Positions 12,715 through 20,373 of a stretch of DNA of 32,649 nt are shown here, in pieces. This DNA comes from a virus: positions 1 to 32,649 of IMG/VR virus record IMGVR_UViG_3300042516_000971; one strand, written 5' to 3'. Made by a program: the position numbers and the translations under genes. How positions within the stretch are numbered: the first letter of the stretch is position 1; each line of letters begins with the position of its first letter. The notes below the pieces were generated by a model. It made no database searches. It had not been told where the DNA came from and worked only from the letters and a program-made list of their open reading frames with translations.

Positions 12715-14325
12715 ATGGAATACGGCACAAATCAAAAAGGCGGCATGCGTCTGACGCCAGAAGAGATCGTCAAGCGCCAGGCATTGGCGCAAACGAAAAA
12801 GGACGAATTCCAGCAGCTGTACCAGGACGCCTACGAGTTCGCCCTGCCCCAGCGCCAGCTGTATGGCGTTTGGGAAGGTGGCTCGACCGGCTCAAAGAAG
12901 ATGCAGCGCGTCTTCGACAGTACAGCAATCAATAGCACCCAACGGTTTGCCAACAGACTGCAGTCGGTGGTGTTCCCACCGCAGCGCCGCTGGTGCCGCT
13001 TGGAGTCTGGCCTTGACATCCCAATGGATCGCAAGCCACAAGCCCAAGCCATCCTTGATCTGTACGGCGAGAAAATGTTTGCCATTCTGCGCCAGTCCAA
13101 CTTCGACATTGCCATGGGTGAGTTCTTGCTCGACCTGGCAGTGGGCACCGCCTGCATGATGGTGCAGCCTGGTGATGACGTGAGCCCGATCAACTTCATC
13201 CCCGTGCCACTGTTCCTGGTGAGCTACGAAGAAGGCGCGAATGGCCAGGTTGACAACGTCTACCGCCGCATGCGCTTGAAGGGTGAAAGCATTCAGCGCC
13301 AGTGGCCTGATGCCGAGATTCCACCAGACATGCAGCGCCGCATTGCTGACAAACCGACCGACGACATTGAGCTGCTTGAAGCCACGATCTATGACGCAAA
13401 CCGTGGCGACTACTGCTACCACGTCATCGACAAGGTCAGCAAAGCTGAGCTGGTTTACCGCCGCCGCAAAGTCTCGCCCTGGGTGATCTCGCGCTACATG
13501 AAGGTGGCCGGTGAAATCTACGGTCGCGGCCCGCTCATGACCGCCCTGCCCGACATCAAGACGCTGAACAAAACCATTGAGCTGCTGCTCAAGAACGCAT
13601 CGCTTGCGGTCTCTGGCGTGTACACGGCTGCAGACGACGGCGTACTGAACCCCAACACGGTCAAGATCGTGCCTGGCGGCATTATCCCAGTGGCCCGCAA
13701 CGGTGGCCCGCAAGGCCCGTCATTGATGGCCCTGCCCCGCTCTGGCGACTTCAACGTGTCGCAGCTGGTGATCAACGATCTGCGCAGCAACGTCAAGCGC
13801 ATTTTGCTGGACGAATCCCTGCCACCAGAGAACATGAGCGCCCGTTCTGCCACAGAGATTGTCGAGCGCATGAAAGAGCTGTCGCAGAACCTGGGTTCAG
13901 CGTTTGGCCGACTGATCAACGAGACCATGATTCCTGTGGTCACGAAGATTTTGGAAGTCATGGACGAGCGCGGCCTGATCGATCTGCCTTTGCGCGTCAA
14001 TGGCTTGGAGGTCAAGGTCTCTCCCACATCGCCACTGGCCAACGCCCAGGCAATGGACGAAGTCAACGCAGCGCTGCAGTTTGCACAGATCACCCAGCAG
14101 ATGGGTGCCGAGGGTCAAGTGGCCGTCAAGTTTGGCGACATGATCGACTACCTGGGCGACAAGCTGGGTGTGCCTTCCGCGCTTCGCAACAGTGCCGCTG
14201 AGCGTGCGTTTGCCATTGAGCAGCAGCAAGCCCAGCAGGCTCAAGCCATGGCAGCTCAGATGGCCATGCAGCAGCAGGGCATGGCACCGCCTGGCTTACC
14301 AGCACCGCAGGGAGCGCCAGCATGA
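12715..14325 (+). CDS. Portal (head-to-tail connector) protein
   Basis: A 536-aa portal of the T7 gp8/BPP-1 type, which forms the dodecameric ring at one capsid vertex and the channel for DNA. Typical features are the N-terminal EFQQLYQDAYEFALPQR, STAINSTQRFANRLQSVVFP, the central VYRRRKVSPWVISRYMKVAG and GPLMTALPDIKTLNKTIELL, and SARSATEIVERMKELSQNLG (about residues 380-400), which corresponds to the stem and channel region. The C-terminal 45 residues are Gln/Ala/Met-rich. Length is normal. Located between terminase and scaffold/capsid genes as in other podophages. Confidence 0.94.
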   Translation: MEYGTNQKGGMRLTPEEIVKRQALAQTKKDEFQQLYQDAYEFALPQRQLYGVWEGGSTGSKKMQRVFDSTAINSTQRFANRLQSVVFPPQRRWCRLESGLDIPMDRKPQAQAILDLYGEKMFAILRQSNFDIAMGEFLLDLAVGTACMMVQPGDDVSPINFIPVPLFLVSYEEGANGQVDNVYRRMRLKGESIQRQWPDAEIPPDMQRRIADKPTDDIELLEATIYDANRGDYCYHVIDKVSKAELVYRRRKVSPWVISRYMKVAGEIYGRGPLMTALPDIKTLNKTIELLLKNASLAVSGVYTAADDGVLNPNTVKIVPGGIIPVARNGGPQGPSLMALPRSGDFNVSQLVINDLRSNVKRILLDESLPPENMSARSATEIVERMKELSQNLGSAFGRLINETMIPVVTKILEVMDERGLIDLPLRVNGLEVKVSPTSPLANAQAMDEVNAALQFAQITQQMGAEGQVAVKFGDMIDYLGDKLGVPSALRNSAAERAFAIEQQQAQQAQAMAAQMAMQQQGMAPPGLPAPQGAPA

Positions 14326-14585
14326 GCTGGGATGAACTCGACGCCATTGGCCAGACGCCAGACATCCGCGAAGCCAACCAGCAGCGCGATGACCTGGCGC
14401 GCTTAGCCCTTCGCGTGTTTGCCACTGAGGACGGCCAAAAGCTCCTTCAGTGGATGCGCGACATGTATGTGAATGTGCCCATCGCCGTGCCGGGCACAGA
14501 CTCTTCCCATGCTTACTTTGCCGAAGGGCAAAGAAACGTGGTGAGGGACATCGAGGCACGGATCAATCAAGCAAGGAAATTATGA
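14322..14585 (+). CDS. Small conserved head-module protein (Bbp19-like, 87 aa)
   Basis: An 87-aa protein that overlaps the portal stop as ATGA. It contains RLALRVFATEDGQKLLQWMR and a C-terminal YFAEGQRNVVRDIEARI, a pattern I associate with a small podophage family named after Bordetella phage BPP-1 Bbp19. Its position between portal and scaffold is the usual one for this family. Function is unknown; a minor head role is plausible. Confidence 0.82.
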   Translation: MSWDELDAIGQTPDIREANQQRDDLARLALRVFATEDGQKLLQWMRDMYVNVPIAVPGTDSSHAYFAEGQRNVVRDIEARINQARKL

Positions 14586-15373
14586 CGACCGAAACCCAAA
14601 CCAATGTCGAGCCCAGCACTGGCCTACTCGACAGTGTTCAGGTGGCAGACGAAACCAAGACAGAGAACCCGCAAGCTGTTGAGATCGACCACAAAGCGAC
14701 GACAGCAACTGAGTTGGCTCCTGGTGCGATTCCAGGCACGCCAAAAGAGCGCCCAGAGTGGCTGCCAGAAAACTTCTGGAACCAGGATAAGGGCGAAGCC
14801 AACATGGAGGCCATGGCCAAGTCTTATGCTGACTTGCGCAAAGTGGTCAGCCAGGGCAAGCACAAAGCCCCAGAGGGCGGCAAATACGACACAGCAGCGC
14901 TTGGCGTGAAGGACATCGAGTCTGACCCGCTGGCCAAGCAATACGTCGGCTGGGCTCAGAAGTACGGCATCAGCCAGGTGGCCTTCGATGAGCTGGCGCA
15001 AAACGTCAATCAGATGGCTGCCGAGATGGCTGGCCCACCCATCGACACTCAAGCTGAGATGAAGTCTCTCGGCCCTAATGCCAACGCCGTGGTCAATGGC
15101 ATGGTGGACTGGGCTCGCGGCCTGGTCAACAAGGGTGTGTGGAGCAAAGACGACTTTGAAGAGTTCAAGATCATGGGCGGCACAGCTCGCGGCTTGAGCG
15201 CATTGATGAAGGTTCGCTCAGCCTATGAGGGCCGGGTGCCAATCGACGTGGCCCCAATGGAAGGCGCGCCAAGCAAAGAAGAGCTTTACCAAATGGTCAA
15301 TGACCCCAAGTACAAGACTGATGCAGCCTACCGCCAAAAGGTAGAGCGCATGTTCCAGCAGCATATCTCCTGA
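14582..15373 (+). CDS. Capsid scaffolding protein
   Basis: A 263-aa protein placed immediately before the major capsid gene, as scaffolds are. Start ATG 14582 follows AAGGAA; the frame is open upstream but that part lies in the previous gene. The N-terminal 60 residues are polar and disordered, then RPEWLPENFWNQDKGEANME (about residues 57-76), and helical segments with YADLRKVVSQ and LVNKGVWSKDDFEEFK. The end (KVERMFQQHI) is the basic helix that in T7 gp9-like scaffolds contacts the capsid protein. It should direct procapsid assembly and leave before maturation. Confidence 0.88.
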   Translation: MTTETQTNVEPSTGLLDSVQVADETKTENPQAVEIDHKATTATELAPGAIPGTPKERPEWLPENFWNQDKGEANMEAMAKSYADLRKVVSQGKHKAPEGGKYDTAALGVKDIESDPLAKQYVGWAQKYGISQVAFDELAQNVNQMAAEMAGPPIDTQAEMKSLGPNANAVVNGMVDWARGLVNKGVWSKDDFEEFKIMGGTARGLSALMKVRSAYEGRVPIDVAPMEGAPSKEELYQMVNDPKYKTDAAYRQKVERMFQQHIS

Positions 15374-15394
15374 TCTCCTGAGGTAGCCATTTTG

Positions 15395-15419
15395 ACCCAG
15401 CTTCCGCTGGGTTTTTTTT
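15395..15419 (+). terminator. Intrinsic terminator between scaffold and capsid genes
   Basis: A perfect 7-bp stem, ACCCAGC-TTCC-GCTGGGT (15395-15412), followed by a run of eight T. It lies 22 bases after the scaffold stop, separates scaffold and capsid transcription, and would allow the capsid gene to be driven by its own promoter. Confidence 0.85.
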
Positions 15420-15434
15420 ATTTGTCAAGTGCCA

Positions 15435-15463
15435 TTTGCATTTTGTACAAATGCTCATACAAT
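15435..15463 (+). promoter_or_regulatory. Candidate promoter of the major capsid gene
   Basis: TTTGCA (15435-15440) and TACAAT (15458-15463) are 17 bases apart. A TTTGTACA copy (15442-15449) lies in the spacer, nearly palindromic with its flanks (GCATTT and AATGC). The leader is about 140 bases long to ATG 15609. The position just after a strong terminator supports a separate capsid transcript. Confidence 0.5.
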
Positions 15464-15608
15464 CGCGCCCAAGGCATACCAGGCAACTGGCCCTGACCGC
15501 AGCGGATGCTGACGATTGGCTGACGTAAGCAGCAAGCATTCGGCCCAGGCAACTGGATAACCGGCGCGAGAACCAAACCGTTTTTTTTAAACAACCGAGG
15601 AAAATATC

Positions 15609-16451
15609 ATGAGCATTTCATTAAGCAATGCCTTTGTTACGCTCTTCGATGCTGAGGTAAAGCAAGCCTACCAAGGTAAGGCAATGCTGGTTCCTGCCGT
15701 ACGTCAGCGTCGTGGAGTCGAAGGCTCAACCGTCAAGTTCCCTAAAGTCGGTAAGGGTGTTGCAACCCCCCGCGTCGGTCAAACCGATGTCACCCCATTG
15801 AACGTGGGCTTCAGCTCTGTCACTTTGACATTGTCTGATTGGAATGCCGCTGAGTACAGCGACATCTTCAGCCAGGCAAAAGTCAACTTTGACGAGCGTC
15901 AAGAGTTGGTGCAAGTGGTTGCCGCCGCCATGGGCCGTCGTCAAGATCAATTGATCTTGGATGCCTTGGCTGCTTCTAGCACTTCATTGACCGTGGCCAA
16001 CAGCGTTGGTGGTTCCACTACCAACTTGAACGTGGCTAAGCTCCGCGCAGCTAAGCGTTTGCTCGACAAGAACAACGTGCCTGCTGACGGTCGTCACATC
16101 ATCATCCATGCAAATGGTCTGGACAGCCTCTTAGGCGAGACAGCCGTGACCAGCTCTGACTTCAACACAGTCAAGGCTTTGGTTCAGGGCGAGATCAACA
16201 CCTTCTTGGGCTTCCAGTTCCACACTTTGGGTGACCGCTCTGAAGGTGGCTTGGCCATCGACGGCAGCAATGACCGTACATGCTTTGCATTCCACAAGGA
16301 TGCAATCGGCTACGGCGAAGGTATCGGTATGCGTACCGAGATCAACTACATCCCTGAGAAGACCAGCTGGTTGGTTAACGAAGTGTTCAGCGCTGGCGCA
16401 ATCGCCATCGACGCTGAAGGCATCGTTCAACTCACTTGCCGCGAATCTTGA
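15609..16451 (+). CDS. Major capsid protein
   Basis: A 280-aa protein of the podophage HK97-fold capsid type seen in BPP-1/T7-like phages. Start ATG 15609 follows GAGG. Typical segments are the N-terminal helix (SLSNAFVTLFDAEVKQAY), STVKFPKVGKGVATPRVG (the E-loop-like beta region), QELVQVVAAAMGRRQDQLIL (spine helix) and the C-terminal TSWLVNEVFSAGAIAIDAEG strand. There is no visible N-terminal cleavage delta domain; scaffolding is supplied separately. It is preceded by a terminator and a promoter-like sequence, consistent with high independent expression. Confidence 0.93.
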   Translation: MSISLSNAFVTLFDAEVKQAYQGKAMLVPAVRQRRGVEGSTVKFPKVGKGVATPRVGQTDVTPLNVGFSSVTLTLSDWNAAEYSDIFSQAKVNFDERQELVQVVAAAMGRRQDQLILDALAASSTSLTVANSVGGSTTNLNVAKLRAAKRLLDKNNVPADGRHIIIHANGLDSLLGETAVTSSDFNTVKALVQGEINTFLGFQFHTLGDRSEGGLAIDGSNDRTCFAFHKDAIGYGEGIGMRTEINYIPEKTSWLVNEVFSAGAIAIDAEGIVQLTCRES

Positions 16452-16472
16452 TTCTTAAAAGGAGCATGAATC

Positions 16473-16754
16473 ATGGCATTTTCATCCACAGGCTTTAACG
16501 CCATTGGCGGCCAGTCAAAAGCTGGTAACGCACCTTCTATCTACACATACGCTTCTACTGACGCTCAGTCAGTGATTCGTGCGTCTGGATACTTCAACTC
16601 TATCGCGTCAATCCTCAAGGTCGGCGACATCATTTTCTGCTACTCCGCAACGGGTGGCACTCCTGTGATGTCAACAGCCTATGTGAATAGCAACACCGGC
16701 ACCGTTGTTGACATCACTGACGGCGTGACTGTGACATCAACTGACACCGATTAA
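16473..16754 (+). CDS. Putative capsid accessory or decoration protein (93 aa)
   Basis: A 93-aa all-beta-looking protein following the capsid gene by 21 bases (AAAGGAG upstream). It contains SGYFNSIASILKVGDIIFCY and VNSNTGTVVDITDGVTVTST. Small beta proteins with this GYFN...LKVGDIIF pattern follow capsid genes in many phages and are annotated as head or head-stabilisation proteins. The role is inferred from position and pattern. Confidence 0.75.
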   Translation: MAFSSTGFNAIGGQSKAGNAPSIYTYASTDAQSVIRASGYFNSIASILKVGDIIFCYSATGGTPVMSTAYVNSNTGTVVDITDGVTVTSTDTD

Positions 16755-16773
16755 TCGGATCAGGTAATACGAC

Positions 16774-16805
16774 GGGCCAACTTCTGATCATTCGGAGGTT
16801 GGCCC
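16774..16805 (+). terminator. Stem-loop terminator after the capsid cluster
   Basis: GGGCCAACTTC (16774-16784) pairs with GAGGTTGGCCC (16795-16805), 11 bp with one G-T pair, and is followed by TTCTC. The T tract is weak, so it may attenuate transcription or protect mRNA rather than terminate fully. Confidence 0.6.
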
Positions 16806-16826
16806 TTCTCACATTGAGAGGTTCAC

Positions 16827-17441
16827 ATGGCTGCTGGCGACACTGGCGTTTCAATCTGCTCTGATGCCCTGCTGATGCTGGGCGCGAAAGCCATCACATC
16901 GTTCAACGATGGCACTGACGCGGCCAGCGTATGCGACCGCCTCTACCCTGATATCCGCGATTCGGTATTGACTACCTACCCGTGGACATTCAACACAAAG
17001 AAGGTGCAGCTGGCTCGGCTGATCACCACCCCAAATTCTGTCTGGCGCTATGAGTATCAGCTGCCAGGCGACCGTCTTGGCACTGTGCGCGCAGCCTATG
17101 CCAGCGCAGCGCAAAACTCCTACGCAAACAAGGATTGGGAAATCCAGGGCGACAAGCTGCTGACCAATCTGCCTGCCGTCTACTTGGACTACCAATACAG
17201 CGTCGGCGAATTTGCGATGCCGCAATACTTCGTGCAGCTGCTCAAGTACATGATGGCCTGGCACTTGGCCATGCCGATCACAGAACAAAGCGACCGTGCC
17301 CAATACTGGCAAGGTGTTGCCGTTGGCAGTCCCGCCGAAAATGGCCGTGGTGGCTACATGCGCACAGCCATGAACATCGATGGCCAGGGCACACCCACCC
17401 GCGTCATTGAAGACTTCAGCCTTATCGCAGTGAGGGGCTGA
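16827..17441 (+). CDS. Tail tubular protein A (T7 gp11-like)
   Basis: A 204-aa protein of the podophage tail adaptor family that docks under the portal. The N-terminus (VSICSDALLMLGAKAITSFN, then CDRLYPDIRDSVLTTYPWTF) is highly typical, followed by RYEYQLPGDRLG and a beta-rich C-terminal half. Start ATG 16827 follows AGAGG. The stop overlaps the next start (TGATG). It precedes tail tubular B, the normal order. Confidence 0.93.
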   Translation: MAAGDTGVSICSDALLMLGAKAITSFNDGTDAASVCDRLYPDIRDSVLTTYPWTFNTKKVQLARLITTPNSVWRYEYQLPGDRLGTVRAAYASAAQNSYANKDWEIQGDKLLTNLPAVYLDYQYSVGEFAMPQYFVQLLKYMMAWHLAMPITEQSDRAQYWQGVAVGSPAENGRGGYMRTAMNIDGQGTPTRVIEDFSLIAVRG

Positions 17442-19417
17442 TGCCACGTTTTGTTGACATTCAAACCAACTTCAGCACGGGCGAGCTTGACCCCTTGCTG
17501 CGCTCGCGCATTGACCTGGCGCAGTACAACAACGCTCTGTCCAAGGCCACCAACGTCCTGGTGCAGCCACAGGGTGGCATTCGTCGTCGCCCAGGCTTAA
17601 AGCACATTGCCGAGCTGCCAAGCTCCGCAGGCAGTGGCGTGCGCCTGGTGCCGTTTGAGTTCAGCGTTGACGACAGCTACATGCTTTGCTTCGTTAACGA
17701 ACGCATGTATGTGTTCAAAGACGGTGTGCAGATCACAGCCATCAACGGTGGTGCCAATGCTTATCTGACCACCACAATCACAAGCGCAATGCTGGGGCAG
17801 CTGCAGTGGACACAGTCTGCAGACACCATGTTTATCGTTCACCCTGACCTGGCCCCCGTCAAGCTGGTGCGAGGCGGCACAGACGCGACCTGGACAATCA
17901 GCACATACAGTTTTTCCAGCATTCCCAAGTATGCGTTCACGCTCTCAGTGTCAACCCCAACGTCTGGCCACTTAACGCCCAGCGCGGTATCCGGCAACGT
18001 GACGTTGTCATCGCAGAACTCAGCATTCAGCGCGGGCAGTGTTGGTCAATACATCAACGCATACCCACAGGGCCGTGCGCGGATCATTCAATACATCTCA
18101 GCAACTTCTGTCAAGGCGGTCACTGAATACCCGTTCTTTGACACCAGCAACATTGCCCAGGGCAGCTGGGAGATCGAATCTGGTTATGAGGACGTGTGGA
18201 GCAGCGGCAAGGGCTGGCCACGCACCGTGACTTTCCATGAGGGCCGTCTGTACTTCGGTGGCTCTAAGTCTCGCCCATCCACAATCTGGGGCTCCAAGAT
18301 CGGCATCTTCGATGAGTTCATGCCGACCGAAGCATTTGACGACGACGCTGTTGAGGCCACGCTGGACACCAGCTCGCTCAACGTGATCGTTGACATGATC
18401 TCTGGCCGTGACTTGCAAGTGTTCACCACTGGTGCTGAGTTCTATGTGCCGCAGTCTGGCACTGAGCCGATCACCCCGTTGACCTTGACGTTCAAAGGTG
18501 TGAGCCGCAACGGCATCAAGCCAGGCACCCGCGTGCAGTCGCTTGAGTCGGGCACGGTCTACATTCAGCGCCAGGGCAAGTCGATCAACGAGTTCTTGTT
18601 CTCTGACACGCAGCTGACGTATGTGACGCAGCGCATCTCTTTGCTGTCTGGCCACTTGCTCAAAGCGCCAACCAGGATGTCTTTGCGCCGTGCGACCAGC
18701 ACAGACGAAGGCGATCTGCTGATGATGGTCAACGACACCGATGGCACCATTGCCGCGTTCAGCATCATGCGTTCGCAGCAGATCACAGCGCCATCCGAGT
18801 TCATCACTGACGGCTTGTTCAAAGATGTAAGCGTTGACGTGACCGACATCTATGCGGTGGTCAAGCGCACATTCAACAGCACCGACAAGTATTTTGTGGA
18901 GCTGTTCAGCTTTGATCGCTTCACTGATTGCGCGTTTGTTGGTGGCGCTGCCAGCGGTGCAACCAGCCTGCCACATGTTGGCAAGTCGCTCAACGTGATC
19001 TGTGACGGTGTGCCGCAGGGCAATGAGACCGTAAGTGGCGGCGGCGCTGTCACGTTTGATCGACCAAGCACTGCCAGCTACGAGGTCGGCCTGCCATTCA
19101 CTGTGTATGCCAAGACCATGCCGGTCGAGATCAAATTGCAAACCGGCACGCGCATTGGTTTCAAGAAGCGAATTGTTGAGATCAACGCGCTGGTGGACAA
19201 CACGCAGCACCTGGAGCTAAACGATAATCCTGTGCCATTCCGCACGTTTGACAACCCGCTGCTGGACGATCCAGAGCCCACATACACCGGCAGCAAGCGC
19301 GTCAATGGCGTGCTTGGATACAGCCGAGAGGCAAGCGTGGAAATTTCACAGAGCTTGCCACTCAAAATGACCTTGCTTGGTCTTGAGTACAAGATCGCGG
19401 TCACTGGAGGAACCTGA
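17441..19417 (+). CDS. Tail tubular protein B (T7 gp12-like nozzle)
   Basis: A 658-aa protein forming the short tail nozzle below the adaptor. It has the family N-terminus (NFSTGELDPLLRSRIDL, then PQGGIRRRPGLKHIAEL), FHEGRLYFGGSKSRPSTIW in the middle (about residues 265-285), and GRDLQVFTTGAEFYVP. Length is close to BPP-1-type relatives. The start overlaps the previous stop. It should hold the fibre and the channel through which ejection proteins and DNA leave. Confidence 0.93.
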   Translation: MPRFVDIQTNFSTGELDPLLRSRIDLAQYNNALSKATNVLVQPQGGIRRRPGLKHIAELPSSAGSGVRLVPFEFSVDDSYMLCFVNERMYVFKDGVQITAINGGANAYLTTTITSAMLGQLQWTQSADTMFIVHPDLAPVKLVRGGTDATWTISTYSFSSIPKYAFTLSVSTPTSGHLTPSAVSGNVTLSSQNSAFSAGSVGQYINAYPQGRARIIQYISATSVKAVTEYPFFDTSNIAQGSWEIESGYEDVWSSGKGWPRTVTFHEGRLYFGGSKSRPSTIWGSKIGIFDEFMPTEAFDDDAVEATLDTSSLNVIVDMISGRDLQVFTTGAEFYVPQSGTEPITPLTLTFKGVSRNGIKPGTRVQSLESGTVYIQRQGKSINEFLFSDTQLTYVTQRISLLSGHLLKAPTRMSLRRATSTDEGDLLMMVNDTDGTIAAFSIMRSQQITAPSEFITDGLFKDVSVDVTDIYAVVKRTFNSTDKYFVELFSFDRFTDCAFVGGAASGATSLPHVGKSLNVICDGVPQGNETVSGGGAVTFDRPSTASYEVGLPFTVYAKTMPVEIKLQTGTRIGFKKRIVEINALVDNTQHLELNDNPVPFRTFDNPLLDDPEPTYTGSKRVNGVLGYSREASVEISQSLPLKMTLLGLEYKIAVTGGT

Positions 19418-19419
19418 CC

Positions 19420-20370
19420 ATGTTTGAGGGACTTAACGCATCTGGAATTGACTTCAGCCTCAGTGGTGGCTGGTCTGCTCCATCTGGCCTGGGGATCAAC
19501 TCCAGCAACATCACCTATGACTTGAACAGCGGGTTTGGCTCGACAGCTTCGCTGTCTGGCATCGATGCGTCTGCCTACGCATTCACAGATGCAAGCGCCT
19601 ACAAGATCGGCAGCTTTGACTACAGCATCTTCTCTGGCCTGGACACATCGAGCGGCTTTGACTGGGCCAGCATTATCAACGCGGGCAGCAAATTCATCAC
19701 AGCTGCCGGAGATGTGGCAAGCACGGCTGGCAGCTACCTTGGCCCAGGCTTCAATGCTTTGCAGACTGGCATCAATTCTGCCGCGCCCTACTTGCAGCTG
19801 GCATCGGCCATCACAAGCGCTGGTGCCCAGAAGACGGCTGCGATTTACCAGCAGGGTTTGTACGAGGTGCAAGCCCTTGACACCTTGCGCCTGGCACAGA
19901 TTCGCACTGACCAAGATCAAAAGTATGCATCCATCCAGGCCGGTCGCAAGCTGCTGTCAGCTGAGCGCCAGGCACTGAACTACACAATCCAGGGCAACTC
20001 GCTGCTGCGTGGCATGGAGCGCACCAACGCAGCTGTGCGTGCCCGTGCTGCGGCCAATGGCATTGTGTACAACGAAGGGTCTGCTGCCGGTGTGCAGGCG
20101 GCCAATGTTGGCGCGATCTACCGCGACGTGGGCATGTCAGACCTTAACGCCTTGACCGCTCGCATCTTGGGCTTTGAGGACGCAGGCGCAATGATCCTGG
20201 CTGCCAAAGAGCAGGCCGATCTGACAATGGGCGCAGCCGAAGCGCAAGCCAACCAGCTTCGCCTGGCTGGTCAATTTGCCGTTGACAGCGGTGGTCTGCT
20301 GTCAGGTGCCACGTTGCTGCAGGGAGGTCTCAACTTCGCGCAGACTGTCAAAAACCCATTCACACCTTAA
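19420..20370 (+). CDS. Internal virion/ejection protein, gp14-like
   Basis: A 316-aa protein two bases after tail tubular B, with GGAGGA upstream. The first 85 residues are Ser/Gly/Asp-rich and repetitive (GIDASAYAFTDASAY). The rest is helical: SAITSAGAQKTAAIYQQGLY and AVRARAAANGIVYNEGSAAG, a segment seen in T7 gp14-type ejection proteins (ARAAANGI...GS). These leave the capsid first and enter the outer membrane or periplasm. Assignment rests on position and this pattern. Confidence 0.8.
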   Translation: MFEGLNASGIDFSLSGGWSAPSGLGINSSNITYDLNSGFGSTASLSGIDASAYAFTDASAYKIGSFDYSIFSGLDTSSGFDWASIINAGSKFITAAGDVASTAGSYLGPGFNALQTGINSAAPYLQLASAITSAGAQKTAAIYQQGLYEVQALDTLRLAQIRTDQDQKYASIQAGRKLLSAERQALNYTIQGNSLLRGMERTNAAVRARAAANGIVYNEGSAAGVQAANVGAIYRDVGMSDLNALTARILGFEDAGAMILAAKEQADLTMGAAEAQANQLRLAGQFAVDSGGLLSGATLLQGGLNFAQTVKNPFTP

Positions 20371-20373
20371 ACC

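Noticed and set aside
12892-13713. 273-codon minus-strand open frame opposite the portal gene
   Set aside because: Antisense shadow; composition rich in His/Val/Ala as expected from reversed codons.
15540-15608. T8 tract before the capsid gene as a second terminator
   Set aside because: No stable stem precedes it; only three-base complementarity is visible.
16765-16773. TAATACGAC resembling the start of a T7 RNA polymerase promoter
   Set aside because: Only nine bases match; the TCACTATAG part is absent and no T7-like RNA polymerase is encoded.
18098-19210. 370-codon minus-strand open frame opposite tail tubular protein B
   Set aside because: Antisense shadow of a strong family match in a G+C-rich gene; no start signal or motif.
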